From Natronoglycomyces albus (GTDB taxonomy: Bacteria; Actinomycetota; Actinomycetes; Mycobacteriales; Micromonosporaceae): a DNA stretch of 64,000 bases. The translations under genes were made by a program, and so were the position numbers. The DNA is taken from contig NZ_CP070496.1 in assembly GCF_016925535.1 (NCBI RefSeq), positions 1,178,001 through 1,242,000 on the forward strand. Direction: 5' to 3'. Positions within the stretch are counted from its first letter, which is position 1. Each line of letters starts with the position of its first letter. The notes under the pieces were generated by a model, which ran no database searches, was not told where the DNA came from, and saw only the letters and a list, made by a program, of their open reading frames with translations. This document shows positions 45,733 through 54,259 of this stretch, one piece after another.

Positions 45733-48387
45733 ATGACCACATACGTTTACGACTTCGCCAGCGGCGACGCCGGGATGAGAGATTTGCTAGGAGGCAAAGG
45801 CGCCAACCTAGCCGAAATGACTCGGCTGGGCCTGCCCGTGCCCCCTGGCTTCACCATCACCACCGAGGCATGCCGCCACTACCTGCAAAGCGGAGGACTC
45901 CCGCCCGAGCTAACAGATGAGGTCCACGAACACCTCAAGGCCGTCGAGTCCGCCATGGGGCGTCGGCTCGGAGACAAAGACGATCCACTGCTTGTCTCGG
46001 TCCGCTCCGGGGCGAAGTTCTCCATGCCCGGCATGATGGACACCGTCCTCAACATCGGACTCAACGACGAATCGGTCGTCGGTCTGGCTCGCCAATCAGG
46101 CGACGACCGATTCGCCGCCGACACCTACCGGCGTCTCATCCAAATGTTCGCCAAGACCGTGCAGGGGCTCGACCCACAGCCCTTTGACGCGGCCATCGAC
46201 GCGATCAAAGCAGAGGCTGGTGCCGCGACCGAAAGCCAGCTCTCCACCGAACACATGTGGAAGCTGGTCGACCGTTTCAAGGACCTAGTACTCACCGGCA
46301 CCGGGAAACCATTCCCGCAACAGCCATCCGAACAACTGTGGCAGGCCACCGAAGCGGTGTTCCGCTCCTGGAACTCCGAACGGGCCGAACTGTACCGTCG
46401 CCGCGAAGGCATCGCCAGCGACCTGGGAACCGCCGTCAACATCGTGGCCATGGTCTTTGGCAACCTCGGAGAGGACTCCGGCACCGGTGTCGCCTTCACT
46501 CGCGACCCCGCCACCGGAGCCCAAGGCATCTACGGGGATTACCTCACCGGAGCCCAAGGCGAGGACGTCGTCGCTGGTACCCACAACACCGTCGCGCTCA
46601 CCGAGCTCGAAAAGATCGACAAGGCCTCCTACGACAAACTTCTGGCGATTATGGAGACCCTGGAAAACCACTACCGCGACGTATGCGACATCGAGTTCAC
46701 CATCGAGCGGGGCACCCTGTGGATGCTGCAAACACGCGTGGGCAAACGCACCGCAGCGGCCGCATTCACGATCGCCTCCGACCTGGTCGACGACGGCCTG
46801 ATCTCCCTGGACGAAGCCGTGGGCCGCGTCAGCGGCGAACAGCTCTCGCAGTTGATGTTCCCGACCTTTGACGGCGAGAACCTCCCCGCGCCGCTGGTTC
46901 GCGGCATCCCGGCCTCACCCGGCGCGGCGGTGGGCACGGCCGTCTTCAGCGCCGAGCGGGCCATCGAGAAAGCTCAAGCTGGCCAGGACGTGATCCTCAT
47001 CCGCCGCGAGACCAACCCCGACGACCTCGGCGGAATGATCGCCGCCGCAGGCATTCTCACCGCGCGGGGCGGCAAAACCTCACACGCGGCCGTCGTCGCC
47101 CGAGGCATGGGCAAGACATGCGTGTGTGGAGTCGAGGCGCTCCAAGTACTCGCCGACCACGCCATCACCGCGGACGGACACACCATTCGCGAAGGTGACG
47201 AAATCTCCATCGATGGCTCCACCGGCGCGGTATGGGCCGGGCGCATCGACGTATGCCCCTCCCCAGTGGCGCGTTACTTCACCAAAGAGCTTCCCGCCGA
47301 CGCCGACCGTCTCATCAGGGCTGTCGACCGGCTCATGCGCCACGCGGACGCTTCATCGCGCCTCCACGTATGGGCCAACGCCGACACCGGAGCCGACGCC
47401 GAGCGAGCCCGCGAATTCGGAGCAGTTGGAATTGGCCTGTGCCGAACCGAACACATGTTCCTAGGGGAGCGCCGCCAACTGGTCGAACGACTCGTACTGG
47501 CCAACGAAGAGGGGCAAAAGGCCGTACTGGATCAACTGCTCGAACTACAGCGGGGCGACTTCACCGAAATCCTGCGGGCGATGGACGGCCTTCCCGTGGT
47601 CATCCGCCTCCTCGACCCACCGCTGCACGAATTCTTGCCCTCCATCATCGACCTGTCCATCGCCCAGGCCACCGAACCGACCACCGAGAACGAAAAACTG
47701 CTAACGGCGGTCAAGCGCCTACACGAACACAACCCGATGCTCGGCCTACGCGGCGTGCGACTGGGGCTGGTCATCAAGGGGCTCTACGAGATGCAAGTCA
47801 GCGCCATCGCGCAAGCGGCGCTGGCCCTCAAACAAGAAGGGTTGGACCCGCGCCCCGAGATCATGATTCCGCTAGTGGCCGACGTGACCGAGCTACACCT
47901 ATCGGCCACCTCGGCCCGCGCCATTCTCAACGAACATGGCGTATTGGCACCTGTGGGAACCATGATCGAAGTTCCACGCGCCGCCCTCACCGCTGGCGAC
48001 ATCGCCACCGAAGCCGACTTCTTCTCCTTTGGCACCAATGACCTCACCCAGATGACATGGGGTTTCTCCCGCGACGATGTCGAAGGCTCGTTCTTCGGCA
48101 AGTACCAGGAGCTCGGCGTCTTCGACACGTCGCCCTTCGCCACTCTCGACACATCCGGAGTCGGCCAACTGGTGTCACAAGCGGTCAAGGCGGGACGAGC
48201 GGCACAGCCTGAACTGCACCTGGGGGTGTGTGGAGAGCACGGTGGAGACCCCGAATCGATTCAGTTCTTCCACGCGGCCGGGCTGGACTACGTGTCTTGC
48301 TCACCCTTCCGCGTCCCGGTAGCCCGTCTGGCCGCAGGACAAGCGGCGTTGGCCGACAAGGGCGGAGAAAAGTCAGACTCCCGTTAG
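45733..48387 (+). CDS. ppdK: pyruvate, phosphate dikinase
   Basis: PPDK interconverts pyruvate, ATP and Pi with PEP, AMP and PPi. The 884-residue protein has the N-terminal nucleotide-binding domain (DLLGGKGANLAEMTRLGLPVPPGFTITT, then SVRSGAKFSMPGMMDTVLNIGLN). The swivelling domain has the phosphohistidine loop TARGGKTSHAAVVARGMGKTCV. The TIM-barrel PEP domain has GIGLCRTEHMF, and near the end FFSFGTNDLTQMTWGFSRDD and CGEHGGDPESI. Length matches bacterial PPDK. GAGGACGAGGCC lies before the ATG. It is monocistronic; repeats E and F follow in place of a conventional terminator. Confidence 0.96.
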   Translation: MTTYVYDFASGDAGMRDLLGGKGANLAEMTRLGLPVPPGFTITTEACRHYLQSGGLPPELTDEVHEHLKAVESAMGRRLGDKDDPLLVSVRSGAKFSMPGMMDTVLNIGLNDESVVGLARQSGDDRFAADTYRRLIQMFAKTVQGLDPQPFDAAIDAIKAEAGAATESQLSTEHMWKLVDRFKDLVLTGTGKPFPQQPSEQLWQATEAVFRSWNSERAELYRRREGIASDLGTAVNIVAMVFGNLGEDSGTGVAFTRDPATGAQGIYGDYLTGAQGEDVVAGTHNTVALTELEKIDKASYDKLLAIMETLENHYRDVCDIEFTIERGTLWMLQTRVGKRTAAAAFTIASDLVDDGLISLDEAVGRVSGEQLSQLMFPTFDGENLPAPLVRGIPASPGAAVGTAVFSAERAIEKAQAGQDVILIRRETNPDDLGGMIAAAGILTARGGKTSHAAVVARGMGKTCVCGVEALQVLADHAITADGHTIREGDEISIDGSTGAVWAGRIDVCPSPVARYFTKELPADADRLIRAVDRLMRHADASSRLHVWANADTGADAERAREFGAVGIGLCRTEHMFLGERRQLVERLVLANEEGQKAVLDQLLELQRGDFTEILRAMDGLPVVIRLLDPPLHEFLPSIIDLSIAQATEPTTENEKLLTAVKRLHEHNPMLGLRGVRLGLVIKGLYEMQVSAIAQAALALKQEGLDPRPEIMIPLVADVTELHLSATSARAILNEHGVLAPVGTMIEVPRAALTAGDIATEADFFSFGTNDLTQMTWGFSRDDVEGSFFGKYQELGVFDTSPFATLDTSGVGQLVSQAVKAGRAAQPELHLGVCGEHGGDPESIQFFHAAGLDYVSCSPFRVPVARLAAGQAALADKGGEKSDSR

Positions 48388-48441
48388 GGGCAAGGCACAT
48401 CATGGTCAGTATCGCCTGAACATTGACGCCGCGAGGTTGAT

Positions 48442-48542
48442 GAGGCTGATGCAAAGGGAGTCTTCGGCGATTTTCGTCGGTCCGTTGGTCGGCCTCAACT
48501 TCGCCTCCTGCGGCCTTGAGCCTGTGCTTTTGCATAGGCCTC
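48442..48542 (+). repeat. 100-bp intergenic repeat, copy E
   Basis: The ends are GAGGCTGATGCAAAGG and CTTTTGCATAGGCCTC. TTCGCCTCCTGCGGCCTTGAG is retained in part. One inserted base and a changed centre (GTTGGTCGGCCTCAAC) distinguish it. It starts 55 bases after the ppdK stop. The stretch 48388–48891 contains only copies E and F and a partial second element. Confidence 0.78.
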
Positions 48543-48713
48543 GATGATGTTGTTACGCAACCGGCTGGGGCGCGTTGGTCGAGTGCGACATTGTCGCCCT
48601 CAATTGGCGCGCCCCTGCCGGTTTCGTTTATTGCGCTAATGTGGACTATTGGATGGCGCATTGGCAACTAATTCGAGCGCAGGTGAGTTTTCCCAAGCGC
48701 CACCAGAAGCCCC

Positions 48714-48813
48714 GAGGCTTATGCAAACGTGCACATTCAAGGCCGCAGGAGGCGAAGTTTACGCAGGTAAACGAGCCGACGAGAACGCTGAAAGTGCCTT
48801 TTGCATAGGCCTC
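48714..48813 (-). repeat. 100-bp intergenic repeat, copy F (reverse orientation)
   Basis: The left end is GAGGCTTATGCAAACG and the right end CCTTTTGCATAGGCCTC. The centre has a perfect GTTTAC-GCAG-GTAAAC hairpin. It is the cleanest internal copy; plus-strand reading gives MQTCTFKAAGGEVYAGKRAD.... It lies 171 bases from copy E in inverted orientation. Confidence 0.82.
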
Positions 48814-48828
48814 CCCGCTAGCACGACG

Positions 48829-48856
48829 CTCCACCGCAGTAGGAAAAGAAATCTGT
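48829..48856. repeat. partial copy of the second inverted-repeat element's right end
   Basis: CCACCGCAGTAGGAAAAGAAA followed by TCTGTTGGGA closely matches the right end of the element at 25420–25575 (CCACCGCAGTAGGAAGAGAAA... CTGATAGGA). No matching left end is seen. As at 25.5 kb, it lies next to a 100-bp repeat and just downstream of a minus-strand stop codon. Confidence 0.55.
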
Positions 48857-48891
48857 TGGGATCGTATGGGAATGAAGCTTCGCTATGCCCA

Positions 48892-49221
48892 TCAGTGAGA
48901 CGGAATGCGAAATTCAATGACTTTGTCGTCGGCGACGGTCACGTATGCCTCCGAGGTTCCATTGAACCGATTGCTACGCCAGTCGAACCATAGGTGAGTC
49001 ACGTCGTCGGTGGTCGTTGCCTTGGTGACATTCATGGAGGCGTTCATGCCAATAGCATCGGTGTCCGCCCAGCTACGCACGCCATCGTGCCCGTTCAGTA
49101 CTCGCCCCCAATCGTCCACTCGTCCGTCGGTGGAAAACGCGGCGACAAATGCCTCAGTGTCTCCCTCGTTGATGGCATTGACGACAGCCTGGACTGGCTT
49201 GGGAAGTGCGACGTCATTCAT
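48892..49221 (-). CDS. SnoaL-like/NTF2-fold protein
   Basis: This is a 109-residue protein of the nuclear-transport-factor-2-like superfamily. It has VQAVVNAINEGDTEAFVAAFSTDGRVDDWGRVLNGHDGVRSWAD, then a β-rich half ending VTVADDKVIEFRIP. Small members may be enzymes or ligand-binding proteins; no catalytic pair is evident. GAGAGGA precedes ATG 49221, and the open frame upstream of it merely reads through repeat G. The gene is framed by repeat copies F and G in opposite orientations. Confidence 0.8.
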   Translation of the reverse strand: MNDVALPKPVQAVVNAINEGDTEAFVAAFSTDGRVDDWGRVLNGHDGVRSWADTDAIGMNASMNVTKATTTDDVTHLWFDWRSNRFNGTSEAYVTVADDKVIEFRIPSH

Positions 49222-49423
49222 GGAAATCCTCTCAGGTCGCATCGGCGTGGCCCTGATTTTATCCGTATATCGCCCGCTGAGAGGAATTTTCCCGCGAACG
49301 GACAACAGCTGGAGTGGCCGATTAATTCGCCAGTAAACCCACGCCGAGGTCGATCCGTTCTCGGGCTGAAATTGGGTTGGCCAATACCCATATGGGACCC
49401 GAGGGGCGATGGCGGGTAAAGCC

Positions 49424-49527
49424 GGTTTGCTTGCGCAAAAGGAGATTTCGGCATTTTCGACGGCTCGTTTCGCTGCGTAAACTTCGCCTCCTGCGTCCCT
49501 GGAAGCGCACTTTTGCAAAATGCTTCC
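49424..49527 (+). repeat. 100-bp intergenic repeat, copy G
   Basis: It contains GCGCAAAAGG, then TTTCGGCATTTTCGACGGCTC, CGTTTCGCTGCGTAAAC and TTCGCCTCCTGCGTCCC, ending CACTTTTGCAAAATGCTTC. The outermost bases have diverged. It lies between the SnoaL-like gene's 5' end and the P450 gene's 3' end. The rest of 49222–49633 shows no gene. Confidence 0.75.
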
Positions 49528-49633
49528 GAATGGGGTCCCCAAAGCTGATTGTTGCTTGGTACGACAGGGGAGCAGCATATTGGTAGATCCGTCATCGGAG
49601 TGTAAAAGCTCAGAACTCTCCCAGGTGCCCACT

Positions 49634-50800
49634 TCACAGCTGAGGCGACGGGCCGGTATTCACGTGCGCCCTCTTTCGCACCAGCATCGGGCCTGGCATC
49701 CGAAACGAGAGGTTATCCGGGCTGCTCGGAGCCTGCACCAATTCACATTCGCGCAGTACAGGCACGGCCTGGGCGATCACGACCTCAGACTCCAGGCGTG
49801 TCAACTGGCTGCCCAGACACCGGTGAGCACCCGCCCCAAAGGCCAAGTGCTTACGTGAACCCCGTTGACCCGCGACAAATTCCTCCGGCTTGTCCACAAT
49901 GGCCGGGTCGCGTCCGGCCGCGGCCAGCCACACCAAGACCGACTCTCCCGCGTTGATGGCAAAACCTTCCAGCTGCGTATCCACCCGCGCAACCCGCCGC
50001 CAAGACACTATGGAGGGGAACAGTCGCAACCCCTCTTCGACGATGGCCCCCGCCTGGGTCGGTTCGACCTCGGTGAGCAGATCTCGGTCGGTCAACAGAC
50101 GATGCAGCAAGAGGGTGAGAAACTGTGCCGTGGTCTCCTGCCCGGCCACCAGCAGGAAGAACAGTGCCGCAGTCGCGGTGTCCTCCGAATGTTGATCGCG
50201 TACCCGCCCCATCGTTCCCGTGGAGGTACGAATGTGTTCCCGCAGTCGTGCGTGGTAGGGCCCAACCACGGAAGCCAGCTGCAACTGGCGCTCCTCGTCG
50301 GGCCGACCCCAGAACATCTCCAACGCCGCCCGGGAGAACTGTTTGACCTCCGCCGTCGCATCGGAGGGCACACCTAGCAACCGGCCCAAAGCCAGCAGAG
50401 GGATCTCGGCTGACACATGCGCGTCGAGGTCGACCACCTCGCCAGCGTCGAGTCGTGATCGCACCGAAACGAGCTGTTGACGCACCAAATCCGTCAACCA
50501 AGGGCGTAGTGAGTTGACCTTGCCGGGGTGAAACGCCTCGCCGACCAGCTCTCGCAAGTGCGGGTGGCTGTCGGTGGCGTTGTTGGCCATAGTGGGCGGG
50601 AGGCGAAACCGGTGTCGTGCCAGCGCGCGCATGGTCGCCGGGGTCAATGAGGTGATCGCGTCCAAAGCGTTCCCCGCGCTGAACCGGGTCGCGTCGGTTA
50701 GTACGGTCTTGGCCAGCCGGTGCGAGGTGACCACGACCTGGCCATCGCGCCGGAATACCGACTCGGCCGGGCGCGGGTGATCCCACAGCTGAAACAACAT
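49634..50800 (-). CDS. cytochrome P450
   Basis: This 388-residue bacterial class I P450 is soluble. The I-helix oxygen motif AGQETT is near 217, the K-helix ExxR is in VEEGLRLFPS, and the heme loop is FGAGAHRCLGSQL with the thiolate Cys. The usual ferredoxin and reductase are not adjacent. It is transcribed divergently from a flavin monooxygenase, 208 bases away. Together with the hydrolase-like gene they may modify one small molecule, but the substrate cannot be inferred. The ATG at 50800 has no obvious ribosome-binding site. Confidence 0.93.
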   Translation of the reverse strand: MLFQLWDHPRPAESVFRRDGQVVVTSHRLAKTVLTDATRFSAGNALDAITSLTPATMRALARHRFRLPPTMANNATDSHPHLRELVGEAFHPGKVNSLRPWLTDLVRQQLVSVRSRLDAGEVVDLDAHVSAEIPLLALGRLLGVPSDATAEVKQFSRAALEMFWGRPDEERQLQLASVVGPYHARLREHIRTSTGTMGRVRDQHSEDTATAALFFLLVAGQETTAQFLTLLLHRLLTDRDLLTEVEPTQAGAIVEEGLRLFPSIVSWRRVARVDTQLEGFAINAGESVLVWLAAAGRDPAIVDKPEEFVAGQRGSRKHLAFGAGAHRCLGSQLTRLESEVVIAQAVPVLRECELVQAPSSPDNLSFRMPGPMLVRKRAHVNTGPSPQL

Positions 50801-51008
50801 GCCAAAACTCTATGAGGTCAGCTCTGAAATGCCGCATACACCTGGTGGCTTGGTGACCTTGTGAACGAAACCTTGACCGGGCGGTGCGAACGGACCGCTT
50901 TTGTGGCCCCCGGCGTGCTTTTAAGGCGTGACCTCGCCCATGTAGGTGAACATCGCTCGCGGTACCCTGCGATGACACGAGTCCCCCGGTAAATCAAAGG
51001 AGCACCCG

Positions 51009-52358
51009 GTGAGGCCAACCAGTCCGGATGCCTACGATCGCGGTGAAGCCGTCTGTGTCATCGGCGCGGGAGCCTCTGGGCTCCTCGCCATCAAGAACCT
51101 GCGGGAATACGGCTTCGAGGTCGACTGCTATGAACGGGACACTGTCATCGGTGGCCTGTGGAACCCGTCCAATCAACACAGCCCCCTATATACCAACACG
51201 CACTTGGTGACGTCGCGGATACAAACGGAGATCCCCGATTTCCCCATGCCCGACGACTGGCCCGATTACCCCTCTGCCGCGCAAACGCTGGCGTATCTCA
51301 AACGCTACGCAAGCCATTTCGACCTGGAGAAACACATCTGGTTCGGCTCTGAGATCGAGCAGATCACTCCCGTGGACGGTTCCCGGTTCGAGGTCAGCAT
51401 CAAGGCGGCCTCCGGCTCGGCCAGCCGCCGTCTGCGTTACGGGGCGGTCATTATCGCCACTGGCCACCACTGGGACCCGAACATTCCCTCCTATCCGGGT
51501 CTGGAGCGATACACCGGACGGACGTTGCATTCCTCGGCTCTCAAGAGCGCAGCGCCCATTCGTGGCAAGAAAGTACTCGTCGTCGGGGGCGGAAACTCCG
51601 GAACCGACCTTGCTTGCGAGGCGGCTCTCAATGCCACGCAATGTTGGCACTCCACGCGCCGGGGTTACTGGCATGTTCCCAAGTACCACGATGGACAGCC
51701 CTTCGACCGCTCGTTGCGTCGCATCAACTCCCTGCCGCAGCCCCTGCGTAGATTCGTGACGAAATTGCACGTGGAGCGGGCTACATCTACGGCCCGCCGT
51801 CTGCGTGAGAGCGAACCCGACCACGCTTGGGGCGATGAGGAGCCGGTGCGCAATGGCCGCTACTTCGAGCACCTGGGTGAAGGGTCAATTGAGGCAAAGC
51901 CGGAGATCACCCGTTTCGAAGGCAGCCAGGTTGCCTTCAGTGACGGGTCGATCGTCAAACCGGACTTGGTCATCTTCGCGACCGGTTTTCAATGGGGCAT
52001 CGACTGTGTCGACGGTCGTCTCCTCGGACTCGATGCCGCTTTGGGCCGTCCGCAGCTAAACGCGCACATGTTCTCCCCCCTTTCGGAGACCTTGGCGGTG
52101 GCGGGGCTGGTCGAACCCGGTATCGGCGTCTTCCCGGTCGTTCATTGGCAGACTCACGCGATCGCGCGCTGGTTGCAGGTGCGTTCGGGCGACCCCGCCC
52201 GGGCGACCGCGTTTCGCGAACAGGTCGTCGCCGAAACCAAGAAGACCACTCCGCCGGTATCGGAGGGGCTCTCGCCGCGCCACCGCTTGGCGGTCTCCTC
52301 GGAGGAATATTTGCCCAGCTTGGCCCGCATCATTCGTACCCTGGAAGCAGACGAGTAG
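51009..52358 (+). CDS. flavin-containing monooxygenase
   Basis: The 449-residue protein has an FAD Rossmann motif VIGAGASGLLAIKNL (about 17–31) and the GGLWNP turn typical of FMO. FMO-like YPGLERYTGRTLHSSALKS is followed by a second NADPH Rossmann VVGGGNSGTDLACEAA (about 195–210). DLVIFATGFQWG is the ATG motif. It should oxygenate a soft nucleophile (N or S) or act as a Baeyer–Villiger enzyme. AAAGGAG precedes the GTG at 51009. The next gene starts six bases after its stop. Confidence 0.9.
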   Translation: MRPTSPDAYDRGEAVCVIGAGASGLLAIKNLREYGFEVDCYERDTVIGGLWNPSNQHSPLYTNTHLVTSRIQTEIPDFPMPDDWPDYPSAAQTLAYLKRYASHFDLEKHIWFGSEIEQITPVDGSRFEVSIKAASGSASRRLRYGAVIIATGHHWDPNIPSYPGLERYTGRTLHSSALKSAAPIRGKKVLVVGGGNSGTDLACEAALNATQCWHSTRRGYWHVPKYHDGQPFDRSLRRINSLPQPLRRFVTKLHVERATSTARRLRESEPDHAWGDEEPVRNGRYFEHLGEGSIEAKPEITRFEGSQVAFSDGSIVKPDLVIFATGFQWGIDCVDGRLLGLDAALGRPQLNAHMFSPLSETLAVAGLVEPGIGVFPVVHWQTHAIARWLQVRSGDPARATAFREQVVAETKKTTPPVSEGLSPRHRLAVSSEEYLPSLARIIRTLEADE

Positions 52359-52364
52359 TTCAGC

Positions 52365-53027
52365 ATGTTCGACAAAAAGACCCCAGTGGCCCTCGACGCT
52401 TGGTTGAAACGCACGCGCGGCAATGAGATCACGCCGGTGCGTCGTGAAGTGGTGGCTGTGCGGCCCGAAGATCTGCTTGATATCGACGCGACGACTAACC
52501 CCGACACACCTCCGGTTCTGTGCCTCACCGGTGAGAGCGAGGGGGCGTCCCTCTTCGCAAACGGCTGGTTGCCGCGCATTGCCGCTGCTGGCAGCATGGC
52601 CCGGTCCGTCAGTCTGCGCGGGCAGGGGCAAACCGTCGATGCCGACGGGGGAGAGGAAGGCCGCGTGCACGACCTCGTGCAAGAGGTCGTGTTGATGCCA
52701 CGCCAATCGGTGCTTATCGGTCATGGCACCGCGGCCGCGACGGTCGTCGCCGCCGCCACCCGCTACCCTGCCTCCGCCGTGGTGCTCATAGACCCGGTCC
52801 GGACTAAGCCGCAGTCGCTGCCGCTGGTTGGCCAACCCCCGGTGTTGATCGTCGCCGCGGGCAGTGAAGTCGCCGCGACTCCGAAGCGGCTGCAAAAGCT
52901 GACTGCCTCGTTCAATGTCGATCCGCTATTGTTCCCCGGTCAGGAGAACCTGATTTCTGGCCCCGGTTGGGAGTCCGTCCTCGACGCAATCCTTTCGTGG
53001 CTAAAGCAGGTCGAGTCGAACAGTTGA
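52365..53027 (+). CDS. α/β-hydrolase-like protein lacking the nucleophile
   Basis: The 220-residue protein follows the α/β-hydrolase order: PPVLCLTGESEGASLFANGW, RSVSLRGQGQT, nucleophile-elbow region QSVLIGHGTAAATVVAAATRYPASAVVLIDP, then PPVLIVAAGSE. The elbow reads GHGTA where active enzymes have GxSxG, so the catalytic Ser is replaced by Gly. The cap region is missing and the protein is short. It may be a non-catalytic binding partner of the monooxygenase encoded six bases upstream, or a decaying gene. No frame damage is seen. Confidence 0.7.
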   Translation: MFDKKTPVALDAWLKRTRGNEITPVRREVVAVRPEDLLDIDATTNPDTPPVLCLTGESEGASLFANGWLPRIAAAGSMARSVSLRGQGQTVDADGGEEGRVHDLVQEVVLMPRQSVLIGHGTAAATVVAAATRYPASAVVLIDPVRTKPQSLPLVGQPPVLIVAAGSEVAATPKRLQKLTASFNVDPLLFPGQENLISGPGWESVLDAILSWLKQVESNS

Positions 53028-53104
53028 CTTATGCGTGCGGTCCCGTTACATTAAAGTCTATTCACAGTCTGAGCCGATCCCCACCTTTTAGATGGGTTAT
53101 AGAC

Positions 53105-53638
53105 ATGAATCGAATGGCTCTTAGTCTGTTCCGTGCGATGGTTATCGGCGCGTGGGTCGTTGTATTCGGAATGGTCGCTTTTACTCCGGCCGCAGCGGTG
53201 GCAGGTCCAACTAGCAATCCGAGTTCCGATGTATGGGACGAATTCACTGAACAGTCAGTACTCACGCTCGATAACACCAATGATGTCAGTGCACAAAACA
53301 CGAGTCCGGCGGGTTGCCAAGGAAAGACCAACAACCCTCATCGATCAAGCCACGTTCGCCAGACAATCAATGTAACAGCTGAGACGAGGTGCAGCGTTAG
53401 CGTCTCTACAGTTGCGGTCAGCACGGACCTTCAACGCTCCCGTTGGTACGGATGGCAGACCCGCGGCAGCGGCTCGAACACCCGCAACGGAACTTCATTG
53501 TCCACGACTAATGCGGCGTCACCGAACTGTGCAGGTGACCGGCATGACTGGCGCGGTGTCAGCGCTCATCGAAGTGTCGAGTCGAGCGGGACATACCACG
53601 CCAGAACGACCAATAGGCAGAACAACATAACCTGTTAG
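53105..53638 (+). CDS. secreted small Cys-containing protein
   Basis: The 177-residue precursor has a Sec signal: positive start MNRMALSLFR, hydrophobic core to about 25, and cleavage likely after AAAVA at about 33. The mature part has four Cys in two pairs (GCQGKTNNPH, TRCSVSV, NCAGDRHDW, ITC). The pattern CQGxTxNPHxS...RWYGW...CAGDxHxWRGxSxH belongs to a widespread family of short secreted actinobacterial proteins whose function I do not know. ATG 53105 is preferred over open frame further upstream because the signal peptide begins there. It starts a three-gene unit. Confidence 0.75.
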   Translation: MNRMALSLFRAMVIGAWVVVFGMVAFTPAAAVAGPTSNPSSDVWDEFTEQSVLTLDNTNDVSAQNTSPAGCQGKTNNPHRSSHVRQTINVTAETRCSVSVSTVAVSTDLQRSRWYGWQTRGSGSNTRNGTSLSTTNAASPNCAGDRHDWRGVSAHRSVESSGTYHARTTNRQNNITC

Positions 53639-53653
53639 CCTTGGGAGGCAAGA

Positions 53654-54256
53654 GTGTCGCGGGTGACATGGCCGATTAAGAAGATGGTGATGGTGCCCGT
53701 GGCACTACTCATGTGCTGGGCTGCTACGGGGTGTGCTGATGAGTACTCAGATCTCCCCGAAGAAGTTCATCTAGTTGAGGTTGCTGGCTTTCCTTACGAG
53801 ATTCCTAATGCCACCATACATGTTGGTTCCTCTAACGCGGAGGGATCTCTTGTCTATAGCTATTGGCTTAGTGAGGGGGAATGGGGGGAGTGGGAGAGCC
53901 AAGGAATACCTCAAGATACCGAATCTATCCGCACTAAGGATGCGAAAAATACTCTCATAAATATCGATACGCCGTTCGCTCCCATTCAGATTGAAGTCAT
54001 TCAATATTCCGAGATCGGCGCCGATGGCTTTCCCTCTGGCTTGCTCGGGCGCGGTGACTGCCTTGATCAAGACTACGAAGTATGTTCGTATCACCTTGAA
54101 GGGGATGCTGTTCGGATTCCATTGCACATTTATAGCGACACAACTGTAGTCATTATCAATCCGGCTTGGCCAGTTCCACATGAGTACCTTGTAGACCAAG
54201 AGGCCCAGTGGCCCGAAGTCACAGCGTCGTGGGTTTTTCTGACAGAGGGGACATAG
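53654..54256 (+). CDS. AT-rich putative lipoprotein
   Basis: I recognise no family in this 200-residue protein. The N-terminus MSRVTWPIKKMVMVPVALLMCWAATGC has a basic region, a hydrophobic core and a lipobox-like ATGC at about residue 27, so it should be a membrane lipoprotein. The rest looks β-rich (WSQ/YWLSEGEWGEW, TDTTVVIINP). Composition differs sharply from neighbours: I count 30 and 24 G+C in the 60-base lines 53821–53880 and 53941–54000. GGAGG precedes GTG 53654. The gene lies 15 bases after the secreted-protein gene and 3 bases before the next. Confidence 0.7.
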   Translation: MSRVTWPIKKMVMVPVALLMCWAATGCADEYSDLPEEVHLVEVAGFPYEIPNATIHVGSSNAEGSLVYSYWLSEGEWGEWESQGIPQDTESIRTKDAKNTLINIDTPFAPIQIEVIQYSEIGADGFPSGLLGRGDCLDQDYEVCSYHLEGDAVRIPLHIYSDTTVVIINPAWPVPHEYLVDQEAQWPEVTASWVFLTEGT

Positions 54257-54259
54257 CTG

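Noticed and set aside
48892-49632. A 246-residue version of the SnoaL-like protein
   Set aside because: The N-terminal part reads through repeat copy G and intergenic DNA; the ribosome-binding site and family fold start at 49221.
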